Positions 5,722 to 11,718 of a stretch of 11,718 nt of DNA are shown piece by piece. The stretch is taken from assembly GCA_947628685.1 (NCBI GenBank), contig CANRAT010000046.1, forward strand, positions 1 to 11,718, written 5' to 3'. Under the pieces are notes generated by a model, which was not told where the DNA came from, did no database searches, and saw only the letters and a program-made list of their open reading frames with translations. The stretch comes from an uncultured Bacilli bacterium (GTDB lineage: Bacteria > Bacillota_I > Bacilli_A > RF39 > UBA660). How positions within the stretch are numbered: position 1 is the stretch's first letter; each line of letters opens with the position of its first letter. The translations under genes and the position numbers were made by a program.

Positions 5722-6608
5722 CATTAGTTATTATGGCTGCTGGAATGGGAAGTAGATTTGGAGGATTAAAACAAATTGAACCTGTTGGGCCAAATGGAGA
5801 ATTTATAATTGATTATTCTATTTATGATGCAATAAAGGCAGGGTTTACTAAAGTTGTATTTATAATTAAGGAAGAAAATTATGAAATTTTTAAACAAACA
5901 ATAGGTAAACGTATCGAGGGCAAAATTGAAGTTGAATATGTATTTCAAAACTTTAATAACATTCCAAATGGTGTAAAATTTCCTAAGGACCGTGTTAAAC
6001 CACTTGGTACAGGACATGCGATACTTAGTTTAAAAGGTATAGTTAAAAATCCCTTTACAGTTATAAATGCAGATGATTTTTATGGTTATGATGCATATGT
6101 TAAAGCATTTAATTTCTTAAAAGAAAACAAAAATGAATATGCAATGGTTGGATATTTGATTGGAAATACTTTGACAGAAAATGGATCTGTTAAAAGAGGA
6201 TATTGCGAGAAAAAAGATGACTATTTAGTTAATATAATTGAATCTACTGTATATAAAGAAGATGGAAAAATAAAAGTAGAACCACTAGATGGAAGAGGTA
6301 GTTTCTTTGCTAAAGATAGTGATTTAGTATCGATGAATATGTTTTGCTTTAAAGAAGATATGATAGATTATTTAGATAAACATTTTATAGATTTTATTAA
6401 TAAAAATAAAAATAATTTAGATAAATGTGAATATTTAATACCAGATGTAGTGTTTGAGAGAATAAAAAATGATAATTTAAAAGTTAGAATATTAAATACA
6501 ACTTCTGTTTGGAAAGGTGTAACATATAAAGAAGATAAAGAAGATTTAATAAAATTTATTAAAGATAAAATAAAAAAAGGAGAATATCCAAATAATTTAT
6601 ACAAATAA
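5718..6608 (+). CDS. Nucleotidyltransferase (NTP-transferase fold), sugar-phosphate or similar substrate
   Basis: The 296-aa protein has the N-terminal Rossmann-like nucleotide-binding signature of the nucleoside-diphospho-sugar pyrophosphorylase superfamily: MAAGMGSRFGGLKQ (6-19), with Arg13 and Lys18 as likely triphosphate contacts. LGTGHAIL (96-103) and NADDFYG (117-123) follow; the Asp residues of NADD are the expected metal ligands. Family knowledge supports transfer of a nucleotide to a phosphorylated sugar or alcohol for envelope or capsule precursors; the actual substrate cannot be read. AAAGGAGG (5704-5711) precedes the ATG, which overlaps the truB stop by 4 nt, so the two genes form one transcript. 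No kinase, synthase or glycosyltransferase partner lies beside it. The gene ends at a terminator shared with the convergent lexA. Confidence 0.85.
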   Translation: MTLVIMAAGMGSRFGGLKQIEPVGPNGEFIIDYSIYDAIKAGFTKVVFIIKEENYEIFKQTIGKRIEGKIEVEYVFQNFNNIPNGVKFPKDRVKPLGTGHAILSLKGIVKNPFTVINADDFYGYDAYVKAFNFLKENKNEYAMVGYLIGNTLTENGSVKRGYCEKKDDYLVNIIESTVYKEDGKIKVEPLDGRGSFFAKDSDLVSMNMFCFKEDMIDYLDKHFIDFINKNKNNLDKCEYLIPDVVFERIKNDNLKVRILNTTSVWKGVTYKEDKEDLIKFIKDKIKKGEYPNNLYK

Positions 6609-6633
6609 AAATACGAATTAACTTCGTATTTTT
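6607..6633. terminator. Bidirectional terminator shared by the nucleotidyltransferase gene and lexA
   Basis: AAAAATACGAA (6607-6617) pairs perfectly with TTCGTATTTTT (6623-6633) around a 5-nt loop. It gives an A-tract/T-tract stem on both strands. The lexA stop codon starts in the loop, and the nucleotidyltransferase stop overlaps the first arm. Confidence 0.9.
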
Positions 6634-7241
6634 CTATATAATCCAATGGCTTTTCCAAGAATAAATACATTACTAAATATAAATGGGTTCATAGTATCAT
6701 TTTCAGGTTGTAACCTTATATGATCTTTTTCTTTATAAAATGTTTTTAAAGTAACTTCATTTTCTTCTGTCATTGCAACTACAATTTCACCATTTCTTGC
6801 AGTGTTTTTTCTTTCAACTATAACAATATCACCATCAAGTATACCTGCATTAATCATACTATCTCCACTAACTTTTAAAGTAAATACTTCCTTATCCTTT
6901 GGAACTAGATATGATGGTAAACTGAAGTATTCGTTAGGATTTTCAATTGCTTCGATAGGATTACCAGCTGTTATTTTTCCTAGAAGTGGAACTTCAATTA
7001 CTTCTTCATTTTGTGGTAAAAATTCATTTTTTACCATAAGTTCAATAGTTCTATTTTTGTTATTTCCTTTTTTTATGTAACCTTTGTCTGCTAAGCAATC
7101 TAGGTGTGCTTGAACAGTGGCAGGTGAAGATACCCCAATAGCCTCTGCTATTTCGCGTACCGTAGGTGGATATCCATGTGAAACAATATATGTCTTAATA
7201 AAGTTTAATGCATCTTCTTGTCTTTTAGTAAGTTTTTCCAT
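6618..7241 (-). CDS. lexA: LexA, SOS response repressor
   Basis: LexA represses DNA-damage genes as a dimer and inactivates itself by RecA-stimulated autocleavage. The 207-residue protein has the N-terminal winged helix (residues 1-67; recognition region around 27-47, VSSPATVQAHL), a linker, and the S24 peptidase-like C-terminal domain. The scissile Ala92-Gly93 lies in GKITAGNP. The catalytic pair is Ser128 (VSGDSM) and Lys166 (EVTLK). All elements for SOS regulation are present. AAGGAGG lies just before the ATG. The gene is divergent from a 50-aa membrane protein, the lexA-yneA/sosA arrangement of Bacilli, and it ends in a terminator shared with the convergent nucleotidyltransferase. Operators at 7289-7302 and 7328-7341 indicate autoregulation. 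Confidence 0.97.
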   Translation of the reverse strand: MEKLTKRQEDALNFIKTYIVSHGYPPTVREIAEAIGVSSPATVQAHLDCLADKGYIKKGNNKNRTIELMVKNEFLPQNEEVIEVPLLGKITAGNPIEAIENPNEYFSLPSYLVPKDKEVFTLKVSGDSMINAGILDGDIVIVERKNTARNGEIVVAMTEENEVTLKTFYKEKDHIRLQPENDTMNPFIFSNVFILGKAIGLYRKIRS

Positions 7242-7262
7242 ATCTTACCTCCTTGCAATTTC

Positions 7263-7302
7263 ATTCTATCACATTTCTTTACATTTGTCAAACATTTGTT
7301 CA
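7263..7302 (-). promoter_or_regulatory. lexA promoter with LexA operator
   Basis: On the minus strand, TTGACA (7291-7286), 17 nt, TAGAAT (7268-7263) preceded by TGA. The LexA-type site TGAACAAATGTTTG (7302-7289) overlaps the upstream half of the -35 box. This is the autorepression site expected for lexA. Confidence 0.85.
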
Positions 7303-7321
7303 AATTTTTTCAAAAAAAGTA

Positions 7322-7350
7322 TTGACACGAATGTTTGTTCGTGATAGAAT
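7322..7350 (+). promoter_or_regulatory. SOS promoter of the 50-aa membrane protein
   Basis: TTGACA (7322-7327), 17-nt spacer, TAGAAT (7345-7350) preceded by TGA. The LexA-type site CGAATGTTTGTTCG (7328-7341) fills most of the spacer, starting directly after the -35. GTGATAGAAT here is also found on the minus strand at the lexA -10, so the two divergent promoters are near mirror images. Confidence 0.85.
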
Positions 7351-7373
7351 AAATGCAGAAAGAAGGTAATAGT

Positions 7374-7526
7374 ATGGATTTAATTAAAAGTAGAGGATTG
7401 GTTGTATTTATAGTAGTGTTACTTATTGTAACTATAATAGGATCAATAAATACTAAAAAGTATGATGAAAATAATGTTAAAGTAGAAAAAGAATATGTTT
7501 CTATGAATACAAAAAATCATAATTAA
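7374..7526 (+). CDS. Small SOS-induced single-pass membrane protein, probable division inhibitor (YneA/SosA-like)
   Basis: This 50-codon ORF is preceded by AGAAGG (7361-7366), 7 nt before the ATG. The product has a short N-terminus (MDLIKSRG), one membrane helix at about residues 9-25, and a polar, charged tail of about 25 residues. The tail should face outside by the positive-inside rule. It is divergent from lexA and has a LexA operator inside its promoter. That is the position of yneA in Bacillus and Listeria and sosA in Staphylococcus, which encode small membrane proteins that stop septum formation during DNA damage. YneA has an extracellular LysM domain and SosA (about 77 aa) does not. 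This protein is shorter still and has no LysM. Function is inferred from context and topology, not from sequence similarity. Confidence 0.75.
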   Translation: MDLIKSRGLVVFIVVLLIVTIIGSINTKKYDENNVKVEKEYVSMNTKNHN

Positions 7527-7551
7527 AACTTATTATAAAAATATATCTGAG

Positions 7552-8841
7552 TTAGTTTTTTAAACTTTTCTTAACGAATCTTAAATCAAAAGATGTAACA
7601 AAAATGATATTAATACTTGTTGCTATTATTAAACTCCAAAGTCCTATTTTAAAATAAGAAAATATAAATAAAGAAACTGTTCTTAGTATCATTCCAATAA
7701 ACGTTCCAATCATCGATATTTTTGCTTTATTCATTGCTTGCAATGTACTTGAAATAGGTGATTGAATATAGTGAAGTAAACATATTGGTGCGATAACTTT
7801 TATATATGTAATTCCTTTATTTGTTTTAAATAGAAATTTTAATAAAAAATCTGGAAAAAATTCAAAAATAATGGTGGCAGGAATTCCTATTAAAAGGGAA
7901 AAAAATATTGCTTGTTTAACTTTTTTTTTGATATAGTCATATCTTTTTTTTGCATAGTTACTAGATACTACAGGTATTAATGCTTGTGAAATAGCGGAAG
8001 TAAAAAATGATGGTAATAATACAAGTTGCATAACATATCCATTAATAATTCCATATTCATTTATAATAAAATTATTAGTGTATCCAACTTTAATAAGTAC
8101 GTAATTAATTATAATAGGTTCTAAAAAGTAACCAATAGATCCTATTAATCTACTTCCTGTTGTTGGAACTGCTATTTTAAGGAGCGCTTTTGTATTATTC
8201 TTATTTGGAATTAATTCCTTTTTATTACATTTAAAATTAGGTATCAAAAATAAAAATATAATAATACTTGATAATTCACAAAATATATTAGATATAATTA
8301 CAAATGCAACTGCATATTCGATACCTTTAGTTGCAAAAAAAGGTATTCCAATAACTATAAATATAAGTTTAACTATATCCTCTATAATATTTGTTATAAC
8401 ATGAGGATACATTCTTTGTTTAGCAAAAAAATAACTTCTAAGGCAATTTGATATAGTTATAAAAGGCAGTACAAACCCAATAGATAATAAACTAAAAGAT
8501 AAAGTAGAATTATTAAGTAAATTAGTGGCTAAAAATTTACAAGATAAAATTAAAAATAATAAAATAATTAGATCTATTGAAAGAGAAATAATAATTGCAG
8601 TTGATAAAAGATTTTTGGTGTTGTATTTATCGCTTGAAATAAGTATATTTAATGCAGTAGGTAATCCCATTTGAGCGATACTATTAAGTAGCATAAATGT
8701 AGGCATAATCATTGAATATAGTCCAATACCCTCAGTTCCAATAAGGCGTGTCAAAACAATTTTTATTATCATTCCAAGCAATTTAGTAAAAAAACCTCCA
8801 GCGATTAATATTAAAGTAGATTTGATAAATTTATTTTTCAT
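7552..8841 (-). CDS. spoVB: SpoVB-like polysaccharide/lipid-linked precursor exporter (MOP superfamily)
   Basis: This integral membrane protein of 429 residues has about twelve hydrophobic segments. The start matches the SpoVB/oligosaccharide-flippase group: FIKSTLILIAGGFFTKLLGMIIKIVLTRLIGTEGIGLYSM, with the conserved short loop LIGTEGIGLY. Family members (SpoVB, YtgP, MurJ-like Amj partners) move lipid-linked cell-wall precursors across the cytoplasmic membrane; SpoVB acts in spore cortex synthesis. At 429 aa it is shorter than the roughly 520 aa of B. subtilis SpoVB, so the C-terminal pair of helices seems absent. No good Shine-Dalgarno precedes the ATG. A weak promoter (TCGACA 8909-8904, TAATAA 8887-8882, minus strand) is possible. 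It is divergent from comN-secDF, its neighbours in Bacillus as well. Whether the host sporulates cannot be told. Confidence 0.75.
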   Translation of the reverse strand: MKNKFIKSTLILIAGGFFTKLLGMIIKIVLTRLIGTEGIGLYSMIMPTFMLLNSIAQMGLPTALNILISSDKYNTKNLLSTAIIISLSIDLIILLFLILSCKFLATNLLNNSTLSFSLLSIGFVLPFITISNCLRSYFFAKQRMYPHVITNIIEDIVKLIFIVIGIPFFATKGIEYAVAFVIISNIFCELSSIIIFLFLIPNFKCNKKELIPNKNNTKALLKIAVPTTGSRLIGSIGYFLEPIIINYVLIKVGYTNNFIINEYGIINGYVMQLVLLPSFFTSAISQALIPVVSSNYAKKRYDYIKKKVKQAIFFSLLIGIPATIIFEFFPDFLLKFLFKTNKGITYIKVIAPICLLHYIQSPISSTLQAMNKAKISMIGTFIGMILRTVSLFIFSYFKIGLWSLIIATSINIIFVTSFDLRFVKKSLKN

Positions 8842-8894
8842 AGTACAAGTTTATTCACAATATATATTTTTTTTCATAAATTTATTAAATTTTC

Positions 8895-8923
8895 TTTAAA
8901 AATTGTCGAATTTAATATATAAT
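8895..8923 (+). promoter_or_regulatory. Probable promoter of comN-secDF
   Basis: TATAAT (8918-8923) with TTTAAA (8895-8900) at 17 nt. The -35 is poor and there is no TGn. The predicted start near 8930 gives a leader of about 24 nt carrying GGAGGG (8945-8950). Confidence 0.5.
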
Positions 8924-8953
8924 GTATATGTATCTAATAATTTTGGAGGGATT

Positions 8954-9232
8954 ATGGACATAGAATTTAATAGTGTTAAAGAATTATATGATAGACTTAA
9001 ACCTGCTTTAAATGCCAAAGTAACAGAATTAAAAAGAAACGATCTAGATTATATAAAAGAAGAACATATCTGGAATTATCTAAAAGAAAATAAGTGGTCT
9101 AAAGCAAATAATCTACTATTATATCAAATGGTTGATGATATACTTTCCTTAGATGAACGACAGATAGATGATTATGTAAAAGAATTGATTAGAAAAAAAG
9201 TAATTAAACCAAATTTAAAAAGTATGAAATGA
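8954..9232 (+). CDS. comN: ComN-like post-transcriptional regulator
   Basis: The 92-residue soluble protein resembles the ComN (YrzD) family of Bacilli. It shows EEHIWNYLKENKWSK (36-50), LYQMVDDILSLDERQIDDYV (56-75) and a mostly helical fold. In B. subtilis, ComN acts post-transcriptionally on comER/comE mRNA and is coded next to secDF and spoVB, as here; the target in this organism is unknown. I chose the ATG at 8954, not the one at 8903. GGAGGG lies 3 nt before 8954, while the 8903 start falls upstream of the likely transcription start and adds 17 residues absent from the family. secDF starts one base after the comN TGA, so the two are cotranscribed. Confidence 0.8.
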   Translation: MDIEFNSVKELYDRLKPALNAKVTELKRNDLDYIKEEHIWNYLKENKWSKANNLLLYQMVDDILSLDERQIDDYVKELIRKKVIKPNLKSMK

Positions 9233-9233
9233 G

Positions 9234-11591
9234 ATGATAATGATGAAAAAAAAGAAAAATAATATGAAACCTAGAATGATAAGTATAATTATATTCACAC
9301 TTGCGCTTTTAGTGTTTTCAGTATATGGAACTTATTTAGATATAAAAAACTTAAAATATGGATTGGATTTACAAGGTGGATTTGAGGTATTATATCAAAT
9401 TGATAGTATTGATGGATCTAAAGTTACAGATGAAATGGTTACAGGTACATATAAAGTAATAGATAAGCGTATAAATGCCCTTGGAGTAAGTGAACCTTTA
9501 ATATCAATAGAGGGAAATAATATACGTGTTACTATGGCAGGTATTGATAATATCGAAGATGCTAGAAAAACAATTAGTACAACTGCTTCTTTAACTTTTA
9601 GGACACTCGATGGTGAATTATTAATGGATAGTAGTGTTTTAAACAGTGGAAAAGCAAGTGTAGGTTATGATGCGAGTAAAGGTTATTATATTTCTTTAAG
9701 TATTAAAGATAAAGACGAATTTTTGAAGCAAACAACAAAAGTTAGTCAAATGGAAAATAATCAAATAGTAATATGGTTAGACTATGAAGATTCTATGACA
9801 CTTGAAAATATCGCAGGATCATATTATGGATATTATACAAATGAAGAAGTATTAGATAAAGATGGTAATAATGTATTAGATGAAAACGGAGAACCTTTAG
9901 TAGATAAGTCTTTCCACACTTGTGGAGATTTAAAAAATTCTAATTGTTTATCAAATGCAACAGTCCCACAAGGATTTGCAAGTGATGTTATAATACAAGG
10001 TAATTTTACAAAAGAAGATGCAGAAGAATTAGTAGATTTAATTAATAGTGGTAGTATGCCAACTAAATTAACTGAAATATCATCTAAAACAGTATCTGCT
10101 TCTTTTGGAGAAAATTCACTTGAAAAAACATTTGTTGCAGGTGTTGTTGGTATAACTTTAATAATATTATTATTAATACTTTTATATAGAGTGAGTGGAG
10201 TAATTGCAAGCGTAAGCATACTAGCGTACACTTTCCTAACACTTTTAATATTTAATTTAGTAGGTGGAAGGTTATCTCTTCAAGGTATTGCCGCACTTGT
10301 AATTGGTATAGGTATGGCAGTAGATTCGGCAGTTATTAGTTTTTCTAGAATAAAAGAAGATTTAAAAAGAAAAATAAGTTTAAAAACTGCTTATAGAGAA
10401 GGTAGTAAAGAATCATTTATATCAATATTAGATGCTAATATTACAACTTTAATAGCCGCTATTATTCTATTTATATTTGGAGAAAGTAGTGTTAAAGGAT
10501 TTGCTACTATGTTAATTATAAGTATTATAGTAACATTTATAGTAATGGTATACTTAAATAGATATATATTGAAATTATTTGTAGATAGTGAAAGATTTGA
10601 AAAACATACGAAAGCATTTATAGGATATAAAGATAAAAAATCTGAATCAAAATTTGATTTCGTTAAACCTAGAAATTTTGTATTTACAGTAGTAGGTTTA
10701 ATAATAGTTGTAGGAATTATGTTTACATATAGTGAAGGATTAAATCTTGGTATTGATTTTAAAGGCGGTTCGACTATAGAAATAAATTCTGATAGTAAGT
10801 TAGTACTTGATGATGTCAAAAAGGACTTACAAGAGTTAAATTATGATATAGACAAAGTTGAATTAATCGATGATAATAGAGCTTATGCGACTATAAACAA
10901 TGTATTAGATAATTCTGAGACTAATAAAGTAGAAAAATATTTCAATGAAAAATATTCTGCTACAACAAGTGTAGGGGCTATATCAAATGAAGTAAAAAAA
11001 GATATAACAAAAAATGCGATAAAGGCTTTAATATTTGCTTGTATTGGTATGATAATTTATATAACAATCAGATTTAAATTTAGTTATGGTATAAGTGCGA
11101 TAATAGCCTTAATTCATGATTCAGTAATGGTACTTATAATATTTAGTTTATTTAGGTTTGAAGTAAATAGTATGTTTATTGCTGCAATCTTATCAATAAT
11201 TGGATATTCGATAAATAATACTATAGTAATATTTGATAGAATAAGAGAAAATAAGACAAAATTATATAAAGATAGAATTAAAAAAGTAGAAGAATTAAAA
11301 GAAATTGTCAATATAAGTTTAAGACAAACTATTACAAGATGTATTATTACAACAATAACAACTTTACTTCCTGTAATAAGTTTGATATTCCTAGGTTCAC
11401 ATGAGATATTAAACTTTAATATTGCTTTATTAATTGGATTATTTGTTGGGGCATTTTCTAGTTTATTTATATCAAGTCAAATATGGATGTTATTTGAAAA
11501 AAGACGTATAGGTCGTGATCCAAATAAGCATTGGTATGATGATAATAAAAAAGAAAAAGAAGAATTACAAGTAAAGGGTGTAAACTGCTAA
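9234..11591 (+). CDS. secDF: Protein-export membrane protein SecDF (fused)
   Basis: This single 785-aa fusion of SecD and SecF uses the ion gradient to pull preproteins out of the SecYEG channel. The SecD half has a first helix (about 15-33), GLDLQGGFEV (43-52), an extracellular P1 region, and five helices from about 300 with Arg319 and GMAVDSAVISFSRIKE (360-375). The SecF half starts near FDFVKPRNF (474-482), with GLNLGIDFKGG (502-512) and GYSINNTIVIFDRIREN (657-673). Two deviations stand out: DSAV replaces the usual DANV in SecD, and Asn662 replaces the Asp of the usual NDT in SecF. The P1 region has an insert with Cys230 and Cys238. The start could be any of three ATGs (9234, 9240, 9243); none has a clear Shine-Dalgarno, which suggests coupling to comN. 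Confidence 0.95.
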   Translation: MIMMKKKKNNMKPRMISIIIFTLALLVFSVYGTYLDIKNLKYGLDLQGGFEVLYQIDSIDGSKVTDEMVTGTYKVIDKRINALGVSEPLISIEGNNIRVTMAGIDNIEDARKTISTTASLTFRTLDGELLMDSSVLNSGKASVGYDASKGYYISLSIKDKDEFLKQTTKVSQMENNQIVIWLDYEDSMTLENIAGSYYGYYTNEEVLDKDGNNVLDENGEPLVDKSFHTCGDLKNSNCLSNATVPQGFASDVIIQGNFTKEDAEELVDLINSGSMPTKLTEISSKTVSASFGENSLEKTFVAGVVGITLIILLLILLYRVSGVIASVSILAYTFLTLLIFNLVGGRLSLQGIAALVIGIGMAVDSAVISFSRIKEDLKRKISLKTAYREGSKESFISILDANITTLIAAIILFIFGESSVKGFATMLIISIIVTFIVMVYLNRYILKLFVDSERFEKHTKAFIGYKDKKSESKFDFVKPRNFVFTVVGLIIVVGIMFTYSEGLNLGIDFKGGSTIEINSDSKLVLDDVKKDLQELNYDIDKVELIDDNRAYATINNVLDNSETNKVEKYFNEKYSATTSVGAISNEVKKDITKNAIKALIFACIGMIIYITIRFKFSYGISAIIALIHDSVMVLIIFSLFRFEVNSMFIAAILSIIGYSINNTIVIFDRIRENKTKLYKDRIKKVEELKEIVNISLRQTITRCIITTITTLLPVISLIFLGSHEILNFNIALLIGLFVGAFSSLFISSQIWMLFEKRRIGRDPNKHWYDDNKKEKEELQVKGVNC

Positions 11592-11600
11592 AATTTTACT

Positions 11601-11637
11601 AAAAATGGAAAGATATTTAAAAAATCTTTCCATTTTT
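11601..11637 (+). terminator. Terminator of comN-secDF
   Basis: AAAAATGGAAAGAT (11601-11614) pairs with ATCTTTCCATTTTT (11624-11637), 14 bp around a 9-nt loop, with the T-tract in the 3' arm. The mirrored A/T tracts would also work on the minus strand. Confidence 0.9.
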
Positions 11638-11690
11638 CTTATATAATAGGAAATTAAAGCAAAAATGTATAATAAAAAATCATGCCAAAA

Positions 11691-11712
11691 ATCCAAGATG
11701 AAAATCTTGGAT
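11691..11712. terminator. Perfect GAAA-loop hairpin at the right edge
   Basis: ATCCAAGAT (11691-11699) pairs with ATCTTGGAT (11704-11712) around GAAA. On the minus strand it is followed by TTTT, so it may be the terminator of a leftward gene beyond the window. The plus strand has no T-tract. Confidence 0.45.
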
Positions 11713-11718
11713 AAACTA

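Noticed and set aside
6802..7344. Plus-strand ORFs of 92 and 75 codons over lexA
   Set aside because: They are antisense to lexA, which has complete motifs, and they lack ribosome binding sites.
8903..8953. Upstream ATG extending comN by 17 codons
   Set aside because: It lies upstream of the predicted transcription start and has no ribosome binding site; GGAGGG directly precedes the ATG at 8954.
9833..11311. Minus-strand ORFs inside secDF
   Set aside because: All are antisense to a well-supported gene with no start signals.
11665..11718. Possible start of a plus-strand gene running off the right edge (18 codons, MYNKKSCQ...)
   Set aside because: TATAAT at 11642-11647 lies upstream, but there is no good ribosome binding site, and the GAAA hairpin inside it reads better as a minus-strand terminator. 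It is too short to judge.

Overview
This window is a strongly AT-rich chromosomal segment from a Gram-positive, low-G+C bacterium (Bacillota, Bacilli side). The evidence is LexA with Bacillus-type (GAAC-N4-GTTC) operators, a ComN-like regulator beside a fused SecDF, a SpoVB-like exporter, and AAGGAGG ribosome binding sites. TGA is a real stop here (truB and comN end in TGA), so the code is standard and a Mycoplasma/Spiroplasma code is excluded. An uncultured gut-type Bacilli lineage fits, but the species cannot be named from this sequence.

Layout. Bases 1-76 are the 3' end (domains V and VI) of a group II intron, probably class C. An unrecognised 316-aa cytosolic protein follows (248-1198). 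Bases 1199-1822 carry no long ORF, but they hold what looks like a complete type I toxin-antitoxin locus. A 29-codon hydrophobic peptide is encoded on the minus strand (1483-1572) and faces a ~110-nt antisense RNA on the plus strand (1381-1492). Next come a 509-aa putative lipoprotein (1823-3352), cysS (3421-4812), truB (4855-5721), and a nucleotidyltransferase overlapping truB by 4 nt (5718-6608). lexA (6618-7241, minus) is convergent with the nucleotidyltransferase across a shared terminator. A 50-aa single-pass membrane protein (7374-7526, plus) is divergent from lexA. A SpoVB-like exporter (7552-8841, minus) is divergent from comN-secDF (8954-11591, plus).

How the parts connect. Three promoters carry LexA-type operators: lexA itself, the divergent 50-aa membrane protein (position and design of the YneA/SosA division inhibitors), and the 29-aa toxin. 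The toxin operator sits inside the -35/-10 spacer and shares 14 identical bases with the lexA operator 5.6 kb away. The inferred system is an SOS-induced membrane-active peptide held off by a constitutive antisense RNA, a Gram-positive counterpart in logic to TisB/IstR-1 of E. coli. This is the main discovery candidate. The remaining genes are housekeeping (tRNA charging, pseudouridine formation, protein export) or uncharacterised envelope functions.
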